A DNA stretch of 64,000 nt, taken from contig NC_053127.1 of assembly GCF_010015445.1 (NCBI RefSeq), forward strand, positions 26,691,715-26,755,714. The letters are read 5' to 3'. The position numbers were made by a program, and so were the translations under genes. Below the pieces are notes generated by a model. That model saw only the letters and a program-made list of their open reading frames with translations. It was not told where the DNA came from and made no database searches. The stretch comes from Perca fluviatilis. Lineage: Eukaryota > Chordata > Actinopteri > Perciformes > Percidae. Shown in pieces: positions 39,501 through 50,406 of the stretch (position 1 is its first letter; each line of letters begins with the position of its first letter).

Positions 39501-42010
39501 AGTAGGTTAAGAAAATGGATAAAAAAGTCATAGTATAGTATGTCGAAATAAAGTTATAAAAAGTGATAGTATAGTATGTTGAAAAAAAGTGATAAAAAGT
39601 CATAGTATAGTAAGTCAAAAAAAGTGATAAAACGTTATAGTATAGTATGTCGAAAAAGTCATAGTATAGTATGTCGAAAGAAGTGATAAAAAAGTCATAG
39701 TATAGTATGTTGAATAAAGTGATAACAAGTCATAGTATAGTATGTTGAAAAAGTCATAAAAGGTCATATTATAGTATGTCGAATAAAGTGATAAAGTCAT
39801 AGTATAGTATGTCGAAAAAAAGTGATAAAAAGTCATAGTATACTATGTCGAAAAAGTCAAATATCGAAAGAAGTGATAAAAAAGTCATAGTGTAGTATGT
39901 CGAAAAAGTCATAAAAGGTCATATTATAGTATGTCGAATAAAGTGATAAAGTCATAGCAAAGTATGTCGAAATAAAGCTATAAAAAGTCATAGTATAGTA
40001 TGTCAAAAAAGTCATAGTATAGTATGTCGAAAACGTCATAGTATAGTATGTCGAACAAGTCATAGTATAGTATGTCGAAAGAAGTGATAAAAAAGTCATA
40101 GTATAGTATGTTGAAAAAGTCATAATATAGTATGTTGAGAAAATTGATAAAAAAGTCATAGTATATTATGTTGAATAAAGTGATAAGTCATAGTATAGTA
40201 TGTAGAAAAAGTCATAGTATAGTATGTTGAATAAAGTGATAAAAAAGTCATAGTATAGTATGTCGAAAAAGTCATAAAAGGTCATATTATAGTATGTCGA
40301 ATAAAGTGATAAAGTCATAGTATAGTATGTTGAAATAAAGCTATAAAAAGTCATAGTATAGTATGTCAAAAAAGTCATAGTATAGTATGTCGAAAACGTC
40401 ATAGTATAGTATGTCGAACAAGTCATAGTATAGTATGTCGAAAGAAGTGATAAAAAAGTCATAGTATAGTATGTTGAAATAAAGTTATAAAAAGGCATAG
40501 TATAGTATGTTGAAAAAGTCATAGTATATTATGTTGAGAAAATTGATAAAAAAGTCATAGTATAGTATGTCGAAATAAAGTTATAAAAAGTCATAGTATA
40601 TTATGTTGAAAAAGTCATAAAAGGTCATAGTATAGTATGTCGAAAAAAGGTGATAAAAAGTCATAGTATAGTATGTTGAGAAAATGAATAAAAAAGTCAT
40701 AGTATAGTATGTTGAATAAAGTGATAACAAGTCATAGTATAGTATGTTGAAAAAGTCATAGTATATTATGTTGAGAAAATTGATAAAAAAGTCATAGTAT
40801 AGTATGTCGAAATAAAGTTATAAAAAGTCATAGTATAGTATGTTGAAAAAGTCATAAAAGGTCATAGTATAGTATGTCGAAAAAAGGTGATAAAAAGTCA
40901 TAGTATAGTATGTTGAAAAAGTCATAGTATAGTATGTCGAAAAAGTGATAAAAGGTCATATAATAGTATGTCGAATAAAGTGATAAAGTCATAGTATAGT
41001 ATGTAGAAAAAGTCATAGTATAGTAGGTTAAGAAAATGGATAAAAAAGTCATAGTATAGTATGTCGAAATAAAGTTATAAAAAGTGATAGTATAGTATGT
41101 TGAAAAAATGTGATAAAAAGTCATAGTATAGTAAGTCAAAAAAAGTGATAAAACGTTATAGTATAGTATATCGAAAAAGTCATAGTATAGTATGTTGAGA
41201 AAATTGATAAAAAAGTCATAGTATATTATGTTGAATAAAGTGATAAGTCATAGTATAGTATGTAGAAAAAGTCATAGTATAGTATGTTGAATAAAGTGAT
41301 AAAAAAGTCATAGTATAGTATGTCGAAAAAGTCATAAAAGGTCATATTATAGTATGTCGAATAAAGTGATAAAGTCATAGTATAGTATGTCGAAATAAAG
41401 TTATAAAAAGTCATAGTATAGTATGTCAAAAAAGTCATAGTATAGTATGTCGAAAACGTCATAGTATAGTATGTCGAACAAGTCATAGTATAGTATGTCG
41501 AAAGAAGTGATAAAAAAGTCATAGTATAGTATGTTGAAAAAGTCATAATATAGTATGTTGAGAAAATTGATAAAAAAGTCATAGTATATTATGTTGAATA
41601 AAGTGATAAAAAAGTCATAGTATAGTATGTAGAAAAAGTCATAGTATAGTATGTTGAATAAAGTGATAAAAAAGTCATAGTATAGTATGTCGAAAAAGTC
41701 ATAAAAGGTCATATTATAGTATGTCGAATAAAGTGATAAAGTCATAGTATAGTATGTCGAAAAAAAGTGATAAAAAATTCATAGTATAATGTAGAAAAAG
41801 TCATAGTATAGTATGTCAAATTTTTTTCATAATAAAGTCATAGTATAGTATGTCGAAAAAAGTCATAGTATAGTAGGTTGAGAAAATTGATAAAAAAGTC
41901 ATAGTATAGTAGGCTGAGACAATTGATAAAAAGTCATAGTATAGTATGTCGAAAAAGTCATAGTATAGTATGTCAAAAAAAGTGATAAGAAAGTCATAGT
42001 ATGTTGAAAA
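33545..42010. repeat. Giant tandem satellite, 24-bp and 36-bp units
   Basis: About 8.5 kb of near-continuous repeats of the core GTCATAGTATAGTATGTCGA followed by an A-run. Short units are about 24 bp (core plus A4-5). Long units are about 36 bp, adding AAGTGATAAAAA, AAATTGATAAAA or ATAAAGTTATAAAA. The left edge (33545-34430) is more diverged and is interrupted by a unique block at 33643-33800. The plus strand is purine-rich (A and G). Minus-strand reading frames stay open because unit lengths are multiples of three, producing Tyr/Thr/Phe-rich frames of up to 152 codons. These are not taken as genes. Confidence 0.95.
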
Positions 42011-43235
42011 GTGCATTTATCTCTTCAGAAAAACTGTTTGTGAAAGAGACTTTCCTGTGAAGCAGGTCTTGCAACCAGTTACAGCCTATGTGATTTGAAC
42101 ACTCAACCTTCAGTCTCCCAACCAAGCTCTCATCACCCTAAGCTATCTGACCTGACCCAGCAGTTGATGTTTTTTGTCATATACGTCTTTTTCACGTAGT
42201 ATATTTGACACAAAACCTTACTGAAACTTATAAGATTTGAGCACTCAGCCTTTAGTCGTCCAATAATTCTCTTATCACTCTGACCTAACAGCAAACCTTA
42301 AGATTTTGGCAAAGTGATGTAAAAGTGTATGTTGAAAAGTGCATTTATCTCTTCAAGGAAACTTGTAAAGCTAGTCCTGAAACTAATTGCTTCCTATAAG
42401 ATCGGAACACTCAAGCCTCAGTCTCCCAAACATGTTCTTATGACCCTAAGCTACCTGACCTAACATAATATTAAGCTACCTAACCTGATAGAAACCCTTA
42501 TGATTTTGGCATATTCCTCCCTTTCACTTAGCATATATTGGACCTCAAAACTTACTGAAACATATATGTTTTCAACACTCAACCTTCTTTTTCCCAATCA
42601 TTCTCTTATCACGCTAAGCTAGTGTGTCGAAAAAAGTGATAAAAAGTCATAGTATACTATGTTGAAAAAAGTCATGGTATAGTATGTTGAAAAGTGCATG
42701 TATCTCTTCAAAATATCTGTTTGCGAAAGAGACTTTCTTGTAAAGAAGGTCTTGAAACTATTTGCAGCCTATAAGATCAGAACACTCAACCCTCAGTCTC
42801 CCAAACATGTTCTTATCACTCTAAGCTATCTGACCTGACAAAGTACTGCATGTTTTTGTCATATTCGTCTTTTCCACTTAATATGTTTGACCCGAAAACT
42901 TACTGAAACTTATAAGATTTGATCACTCAAATTGAGTCTTCCAATCATTCTCATATAACTCTAAGCTATCTGACCTGACAGAACATTTTATGATTTTGGC
43001 ATATTCGTCCCTTTCACTTAGTATATATTGGACCTCAAAACTTACTGAAACATATAAGATCTGAATACTCATCCTTATTTCTCCCAATCATACTCTCATC
43101 ATGCTAAGCTATCTAACCTGATGGAAACTTCATTTTCATAAATATGTCACAGTATAGTATGTTGAAAAAAAGTGATTAAAAAAGTCATAGTATAGCGTGT
43201 CGAAAAAAGTAATTAAGTCATATAGTATAGAGTAA
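42011..43235. repeat. Tandem array of degenerate tRNA-like modules with satellite islands
   Basis: Seven related modules of about 60 bp occur at 42092-42152, 42234-42296, 42400-42460, 42568-42621, 42775-42837, 42916-42977 and 43058-43119, spaced 141-207 bp. An eighth lies at 33741-33798, inside the left edge of the satellite. Read on the minus strand, a typical copy begins GGTCAGATAGCTTAG (A-box-like), has GGGAGACTGA in the anticodon-arm position and ends GAGTGTTCAAATC (B-box-like). Islands of the satellite core lie among them (42626-42690, 43146-43230). They look like a tRNA-derived SINE head or tRNA pseudogene that was amplified in tandem. Confidence 0.65.
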
Positions 43236-43339
43236 TGAGAATACAGATCTAGGCTACTTGTACGATGGTCATATCGCTTTGGAAACCCCCTCACCCCACA
43301 TTTTCCCAACACTTAATACTTAACTTTATGTACAGTTTG

Positions 43340-43472
43340 CTGATAATATATGTGTGTGCTTTTGCTGACTTTTACTAATGTATGGCTGCAGGATCTTTAC
43401 TTTTAATAGTGTATATTTTTTTACATTGGTGCACTAACTTTGTGAAGGATCTGAGTACTTCTTCCACCACTG
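43340..43472. repeat. Right-end fragment of an interspersed repeat
   Basis: Ends GATCTGAGTACTTCTTCCACCACTG, the same family as 20500-21192. The left terminus is missing. Confidence 0.55.
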
Positions 43473-43473
43473 T

Positions 43474-45154
43474 CACCACTAAGTGTCTGGTGATTTATAA
43501 GGCTGTAAAATTGTTGCACAGGGATGCATTATATTGTCAGAAAATCCTGTTTTGTCTGTTATTAATGTTTGGCTAGTTTTGTAATGCGTCACTTCAACTA
43601 AATAGTTAATATTCTGATAAACCCTACATCTACTTAACCATGTGCTTTGGTGCTTGCATAGACATAATTTTAAAAGACTGGGAGAGTACTCATTGATCGA
43701 AATGTGGAATTAAGACAACAAGGCATCTTACAGCATCATAAATGAACAACATTTATTTCCACTTTTTGTACATTAAACGTGCATATCAATAAAATTAAAA
43801 TTGATCATATAAATACCTCTACTGTAATACTGTTACAATAAATATGGCTCTATAGATTCTAGGTTAAATAAAAAACAAACTTCAATATCAACTGTTGTGC
43901 GACACAAGGAGACACTCAGGAAATACTGTACGTCTTCTCTTTTAGGACATTTTTCATCCCAGATGATGAATCTTTTTGGCAATTGTGCTATGATTAAGAC
44001 CTAATAACGCTTCCAACAGAGTCCAACTGGAAAGTGACCCTTTGCTCTCGGCTATGCTTTGTCTAAAAGTAACGTTGAAAAATGTTCACGTCAGCAGGAC
44101 AGATAAGAAAACTGGTGTCCCTCTCCTATCTGTGGAGTCAATGGCAAAATAGTGCCATGCCTTTCGCCAATTTGTGCTGGAGAGCAGATGTGCACACACA
44201 CACAAACACACACACCATACACACCGCGCAAAAATCCTAAATGTGCTTATTGAATTTATACTTCATATTACAATTTAAAGCGGGCACTCTGCTCCAGGTT
44301 GACTTATGTTTTAAAAAAGGCATTTTTAACCCTGGCTATGTCGAACATGAGATTGATTGAGAAATCTGTGTGCGTAAGGGGGCCAGGCAGAAAAGACTAT
44401 GATACAGCTGTGATTCACATGTACAGGAACACATCAACACGTCAACAGCCATGTCAAAATATTACGTACAGTAGGCCTACTTCAAAATAGATTACCAAGA
44501 AACGTTTAATATGATAACATGCAAAAATAAACACACCTACTCTTTCACAAAACTCCCACGCACAATGTTCATCTTTTACATGATATACAATGAATAATTA
44601 ATGTATAGATTGAGTAATAAATATCAACACACAAATATGTCACTTAGTCTCAGTTATGTCTTTCCTTGTATGTAAATGTCAAGTATAATGTTGTCCCATG
44701 CAGCATCCTTTTAATTTTCCATATTTTAACACCCTTCAAAATACTGCTTTAATCTTGTGTTTTTAACACTTAAACACTCAAATAATTGTCCACACAGAGA
44801 GAGGACACGATGCCAGAAGTTTTACATTTCAAGTGACAGAAGGTTTGATGTTATTTATGCTGATAGCAATGATTGGATAAATGTCCAGTGGAACATAACG
44901 TTTCAAAAAAAGGATAAAAAGTTGAGAGGAGGGTTAATGTCAGTGGCTAAAGCTAAACTTCACAGCATACTAGGTGGTAGCAAAGTTCCAAAGTCCAAAG
45001 ATTCAAAGTCAGTCAAATATTGCATGTTATCAATAATAACTAATGATACAAATAGTTATAAACCTTTGTGAAAATAGACAAAAACAGAGCGAAAACACAT
45101 TCATTACACTGTAAAAACAAGGAGAGGAGCCATGTCTGTGTGTCGCCCTCTGTC
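43474..45154 (-). other. Probable slc8a 3' UTR and downstream DNA
   Basis: No coding homology is visible. A minus-strand AATAAA lies near 43750 and would fit an end about 1.4 kb past the stop codon. A short CA-rich stretch is at about 44190-44222. The short open frames here are unsupported. Confidence 0.35.
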
Positions 45155-45534
45155 TCAGAAGCCAGGCAAATGGCAGTAAGCCTCCAGGGAGGACAACAGG
45201 ATGTAGAGGAACCAGAGGGAGAGGAACATGAAGAAGGTGAGGAGCTTGGGTGTCCGTGGGCCCCCGAGCTCTCCACCTGCCACGCTGGGACGCCGGCGGT
45301 AGAGCAGCACCACCACACACACCAGCGCCATGATGGTGAAGACGGTGACGGAAAAGGCAAGGGAGCCTGGGTTCACCTTGAACACCTGGCCTTTGGTCTT
45401 CCAGTAAACGGACGCGATGGTCCACGCCACCCCGATGCCCAGGAACACATTGACTGCATTGCTGCCTGTCACGTTGCCGATGGAGGCGTCAGCGTATTGG
45501 TCCTGGATCGCAGCCACTTTACTCGCAAATGTAT
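45155..45534 (-). CDS. slc8a4: slc8a terminal coding exon: alpha-2 repeat and C-terminus
   Basis: Encodes DTFASKVAAIQDQYADASIG then NVTGSNAVNVFLGIGVAWTI (alpha-2 repeat), YWKTKGQVFKVNPGSLAFSV, a helix ending in VVVLLYRRRP, GGELGGPRTPKLLTF, a last helix, and the typical end SSLEAYCHLPGF. The stop codon is at 45155-45157. Acceptor TTCTTGTACAG. The length and end match the family, so the C-terminus is complete. Confidence 0.95.
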
Positions 45535-45712
45535 CTGTACAAGAAAGAGAGATATGAATTAAGCATTATGACAAAAATAGAAAAATGGTGAATTTGTGCA
45601 AATCAGCTACTGATGGAGATCAGTGGTGTGCACAGACTGTGACAGGGGCCCTCCCTTAACCCCAACAACCACCAGGACTACAATTACAGGTATTTAACTG
45701 CATGCAATATAA

Positions 45713-45836
45713 AATGTAATCAACTTCAAAATGGCATTCTGGGCCACAAGGGGCAACATTAACTTTAAAAAAATAAGCCAAGAGATATGGTGCTTAAAAG
45801 TTTTTTTCGGGGTAAAAATAATTTATAATAAGGCAC
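45713..45836 (+). repeat. Intronic direct repeat, copy 1
   Basis: About 120 bp nearly identical to 46282-46402 (AAAATGGCATTCTGGGCCAC, AGAGATATGGTGCTTAAAAG), offset 569 bp, in the last slc8a intron. Confidence 0.9.
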
Positions 45837-45869
45837 CCTTTAGATAAATGTTTAATAAAATGCATTTTA

Positions 45870-45982
45870 TGCCTTTATTAGATACGGTAGTAGAGAGAGA
45901 TGGACAACAAAGGTCCCCAAACTGATTCAAACCAGGAATGTTGCAGTTCATGATTAGTGTCTTAACCCGTAACACCCCACTA
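45870..45982 (-). repeat. tRNA-derived SINE remnant
   Basis: On the minus strand it contains GTTACGGGTTAAGACACTAA and a B-box-like CTGGTTTGAATCAG. The layout resembles a common teleost tRNA-derived SINE. No target duplication was identified. Confidence 0.45.
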
Positions 45983-46281
45983 TGGCTTTATTAATGATTA
46001 ATAAATACTTTGTTTTGTTTTGAAGTTAGAGACCATAAACAAGAACAAGAAGTTTTAGGGTGAGAATTCCTGTGACTGGTGTCTTTTCTATTTAGTAATA
46101 ATGCAATTAAATGTTGGTAATTGTTATAGGTGTTTTACTTTATAATAGGCTGTCAAGTCTGCAGCTTGAAATGCTACTAAGTCCAAAAAAAGAGTTTTTA
46201 CAATAACCCACCCAGTCTGCAGCTGTAAATATTAATGCAAAGGAGATTTAGATGGGAAGATTAAAACTCTTGTCTGTTGAA

Positions 46282-46402
46282 AATGTAATCAACTTCAAAA
46301 TGGCATTCTGGGCCACAAGGGGCAACATAAAATTTAAAAAAATAAGCCAAGAGATATGGTGCTTAAAAGTTTTTTCGGGGTAAAAATAATTTATAAATTC
46401 AG
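46282..46402 (+). repeat. Intronic direct repeat, copy 2
   Basis: Partner of 45713-45836, with only a few differences. A hAT element sits 45 bp downstream. Confidence 0.9.
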
Positions 46403-46447
46403 CACCTGGTCAGCTTAGCGTAGATGGTGTTATCTGGTGATATAATA

Positions 46448-46861
46448 CAGTGGTTCCCAACCTTTTTTCCTTGGCACCCCCCCTACTTTATTTTTTGATA
46501 CAGAGGAGTTATCAGTACTTTTACGTTTCTCCGCCATGTTTCATTCATAAAATAGTGATGTCCTGGCGGCAGGAAAAACGAGGATGATAGCAGCTAGCAG
46601 CTGACCTGATGACAGCAAGGGTCCCAGGTTAAGAGGTCCCGGAGGTTTGGTCTACTAAGTAGCCTGCCTACAATTTTAAGCGAGAACAAAAATATATAGT
46701 TTTTATACAGACTTTTGTATACATTATATATTCTAGTGTATTATCATAATTTGTTAAAAAATTTTTTTACCTCAACCTTAAACCAGATAGAGACTTGCGC
46801 ACCCCCTGTGATCTTTGCCGCCCCCCTAAGGGGTGCCCGGACCCCAGGTTGGGAACCACTG
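46448..46861. mobile_element. Non-autonomous hAT element with perfect 8-bp target duplication
   Basis: Termini CAGTGGTTCCCAACCT and its exact complement bound 414 bp. Both sides carry ATATAATA (46440-46447 and 46862-46869), the 8-bp target duplication typical of hAT insertions. No transposase is encoded. It lies in the last slc8a intron. Confidence 0.9.
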
Positions 46862-47834
46862 ATATAATAGACCTAGGGAGGTAGCTGAAGAAGATTGTTT
46901 GGTTTGTTGTTTGGTGGGTCAATCAGCATGCCGCCAGTGATGACCCGCGTACAGGCAAATTGTTGTTTTCAGACTTTGGTTTTTGTACAGATTAAATAAA
47001 CAAGATATAACATGTTAATTAGTGAGCTTTAGACAGATCATGTTACCTTTGGAAAGGCTAATGCAGAGGAGGATCATCTCCAGCCAAAGGGATTTTTTTT
47101 TTAGACATGGCCACCCAGAAGCTACTACAAATGGCTTCTGACTGATCTATAGAGCATTAGTAAATTATTTGTTAACCACTAATAAAGCCATTAGTTACTA
47201 CTTACAAACCTCTCCATGTACAACATTTATCTTTGAGCAACCTTTACACATTAAACTGGAACATAAATATCATTTAAAGCCAGTCTAGGCACCACACAGT
47301 CACTTTCTAAAGCACAGATATGCATTAGTATATGAAAGTAAATCACTATAATGTAATGTAAAAAAACATCTAAAGAAGAAAATGTATCTAAAACTCTCTG
47401 CCCACCAAAATGAATGTTTAACCTAGGCTCATACTGCCACTACCTGTTGATACTGTTAACTTCCTGATAATGGCCGTCTAACTCATTCTTGTAGGGCGAT
47501 TCCCAGGATCTGCCAACTTAAAGGAGTGTGTGGGGCTTACTGAGCTTAGAGACCTGTCAAAGCCTAATTTTCATATTCTCATTTGTGCCTCTCTGTGGCA
47601 GTGTTTAGGACATAGTGAAGGGGGAATACAATTAGGCAGCACCCCGAGAATAACAAGTGAACCAGTCTTTTTCTTTGTTTACAGCTTGTTAACGATCAAG
47701 ACAAGAGCTCAGGAGAGAATTACTCTGACAGCACAGGCGGAGGCAGAGGTTACACAAGTCTTCCCAAGCAGCTGCCCCAGAGGAAACCCAGGACAGGTCT
47801 GCTGTTAGAGCTGATAGACACCACAGACGCCCAC

Positions 47835-48107
47835 CTGGAACAGAGGTGCCTAGGGCCACGAACACCACAGCGGTGACCGAGTCTTTGAGACCGACGGTGC
47901 AGCCGAAATGAGAGGCTAAGTCCCCAGTCACAGCTGTCAGAGCGCCGATGAGGGAAATGGACACGAAGAAACAGGCCCAGCCGTTCCAGTACTCAGTGGG
48001 TGGGACAAAAGCGAAGAGGACTTTCCAGAAAACTGTCAGGAAGTGCATGATGTAATCAAAGCAGGATGGCAAGCGTTCCTCCCCGCTCTCTTCCTCATCA
48101 TCGTCAC
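47835..48107 (-). CDS. slc8a4: slc8a exon: acidic stretch, membrane segments and start of the alpha-2 repeat
   Basis: A 273-bp exon (phase 1 to 1) encoding GDDDEEESGEERLPSCFDY, then MHFLTVFWKVLFAFVPPTEY and WNGWACFFVSISLIGALTAV, both membrane segments. GDLASHFGCTVGLKDSVTAV and VFVALGTSVP follow; this is the start of the alpha-2 repeat that lines the ion pathway. Acceptor TCTTTGCCAG, donor GTGGGCG at 47834. The split codon completes Asp, giving SVPDTFAS across the next junction. Confidence 0.94.
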
Positions 48108-48464
48108 CTGGCAAAGACAGAATACATGCATTAAGGCCTGCAAAATTCGTACAAAGACTTGCTGCGTCTGCCTTCTCTGTGGACTATCTGAATACCATAT
48201 CCTGCAGTATACAAAACTGAATCAGACCAGCGAATTAGAGGTCAAGTAGCATCTGATCCAGCTGTAACATCAAATCTCAGTTCAGAAATGGATATTAAAT
48301 CATGAAACAGTAAATAGTTCTAGCTTCATGCTTTAATCAGACTTAGATAACATGTCTGACAGCAAAATCCAGAAAAGACGATACCAACCCCCAATTGTAT
48401 TTAAGCCATTTGACGAATGTGTGGGAGCTAATCGTTTCATATCATTACATTCAATCTCAATATA

Positions 48465-49370
48465 CACTCACCTAAAGGATTATTAGGAACACCATACTAA
48501 TACCGTGTTTGACCCGATCCTGTCAATACAGGCCAACATTTCTAAAGAATGCTTCCAGCACCTTGTTGAATCAATGAGACAAAGAATTAAGGCAGTTTTG
48601 AAGGCGAAAGGGATCCCCCACACCATTACACCACCACCACCACCACCACCACCAGCCTGCACAGTGGTAACAAGGCATGATGGATCCATGTCCTCATTTG
48701 CTATTGATTTTTTAAAACACTTTAATTTTTTTTTTTTTTATTTAAAAAATCTTCAACTGTCCAATTTTGGTGCGCTTGTGCAAATTGTAGCCTCATTTTC
48801 CTATTTTTTGTGCAAATTGTAGCCTCATTTTCCTATTTTTAGTGGAGATGAGTGGTACCCGGTAGGGTATTCTGCTGGTGTAGCCAATCCAACTCAAGGT
48901 TGTGCGTGTTGTGGATTCACAAATGCTTTGCTGCATACCCTGGTTGTAACGAGTGGTTATTTGAGTCAAAGTTGATCTTCTATCAGCTGGAATCAGTTGG
49001 CCCATTCTCCTTTGACCTCTAGCATCAACAAGGCATTTTCGCCCCCCAGGACTGCAGCATACTGGATGTTTTTTCTTTTTCAGACCATTCTTTGTAAACC
49101 CTAGAAATGGTTGTGTGTGAAAATCCCAGTAACTGAGCAGATTGGGAAATACTCAAACCAGCCCGTCTGGCACCAACAACCATGCCATGCTCAAAGTTGC
49201 TTAGAGCACCTTTCTTTCCCATTCTGACATTCAGGTTGGAGTTCAGGAGATTGTCTAGACCTAGACCACACCCCTAAATACATTGAATCAGCTGCTGTGT
49301 GATTGGTTGATTAGATAATTACATTAACATGAAATTGAACAGGTGTTCCTAATAATCCTTTAGGTGAGTG
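48465..49370 (-). mobile_element. Internally deleted Tc1-like transposon
   Basis: Perfect 29-bp terminal inverted repeats (CACTCACCTAAAGGATTATT and onward) are flanked by TA on both sides, as expected for Tc1/mariner. On the minus strand, 49222-49025 encodes the N-terminal helix-turn-helix (MGKKGALSNFEHGMVVGARR, LLGFSHTTISRVYKEWS). A frameshifted part at 49005-48793 continues the DNA-binding region (RRSTLTQITTRYNQG), and GGVMVWG follows near 48640. Most of the DDE catalytic core is missing, and a CCA run expanded inside it (about 48630-48655). At 906 bp it is shorter than intact relatives. Confidence 0.9.
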
Positions 49371-50050
49371 TAGCTATGACTCATTGATTGAGACATACAT
49401 ATAGGCAGGAAGCATACTCTCTATTTTATTATATTTATTTTGCATGAAAATCTGAGTGACCTCATCCAGAGAGGGAAACTAGAGACTAGAGAGAAAAGAG
49501 CGTATTAACAGAATGACACATCTCTGGTGTCTAAATCAGCTTTTAGCCCAAATGCTTTGTGCACTAGTGCAGATCTAAAAGGTTCACAAAGCCAAGTGAA
49601 TAGCTTTTTAAAGGGCAAAATTAAAAGGGTTCACCATGCCACATACATATACATAAATTCTTCAGAGCCATTAATTGTCCAGGCAGAGCTGGCCAGTTTA
49701 GTTTTTATAGTGAGCCACATGAGGAATTCACCACATCATGCATTTTTAATAAACTGTCTGGATTAAAAGGGAACAGCAAATAAGCACGATATTGCCAAAA
49801 TATATTAAACAAGGTTTATGTAAGCTCTTTCATTCACTATCTATTAAATTAGGCTTTTTGTTTTTTAAATGCAGCCAGTGTCAAACTGGAGCATTTGGGA
49901 TTTTATTAAAGAAGTATCTAATAAAAAAACAGCAGAGTGAGGCCGGTGAGAAGCAGCTGGTGGGCATGGTCCAGCCTGCAGACTTAATCTTCCACAGGTT
50001 TGGTCTCAGAGGGATCAACAGATGAGACATTTCACGATGCTGCGACTCAC

Positions 50051-50150
50051 CTGCGCTGACAGTGACAGCACTAACAAACTGCTCCCTCCAGCTGCTGCTC
50101 CCCACCACCAGGGCCAGGTTCGTCTTCTTGATCAGCTTGTCCACTGTGCT
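50051..50150 (-). CDS. slc8a4: slc8a exon: loop return toward the membrane
   Basis: A 100-bp exon (phase 0 to 1) encoding STVDKLIKKTNLALVVGSSS then WREQFVSAVTVSAG, the highly conserved stretch just before the second membrane block. Acceptor GTCTGCAG, donor GTGAGT at 50050. Because the previous exon ends on K, the junction reads YEFK-STVDK, as in other family members. Confidence 0.92.
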
Positions 50151-50406
50151 CTGCAGACAGCCACAAAGAAAGCAAAAGCGAAAGAAAAGTTGGTGATATA
50201 CAGTATCAATATAATCTTAAAACTGTCACATGAGACTAGGGACGCCGATGTTGTGAATTAAGGTGCATTAACTGTGTCACTCTACCTACTGTGGTGCACA
50301 GTTAGTCACCAAAACAGTTGCAGGGGAGCACAAAACGAAAAAAAACGAAAAAGGCACGTCGGCAGCATGAAGCTGCTTTACACCAGTGCAGAAAGTAGAG
50401 CCGTTA

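Noticed and set aside
34430..42016. Many minus-strand open frames of 60-152 codons rich in Tyr, Thr and Phe
   Set aside because: They follow the satellite unit in two frames, have no splice or start context and no homology; they are products of unit length.
33545..43235. CRISPR-like array of repeats and spacers
   Set aside because: Units are contiguous and variable with no unique spacers or cas genes, and the genome is eukaryotic.
45068..45562. Plus-strand frame of 164 codons
   Set aside because: It is antisense to the terminal slc8a exon.
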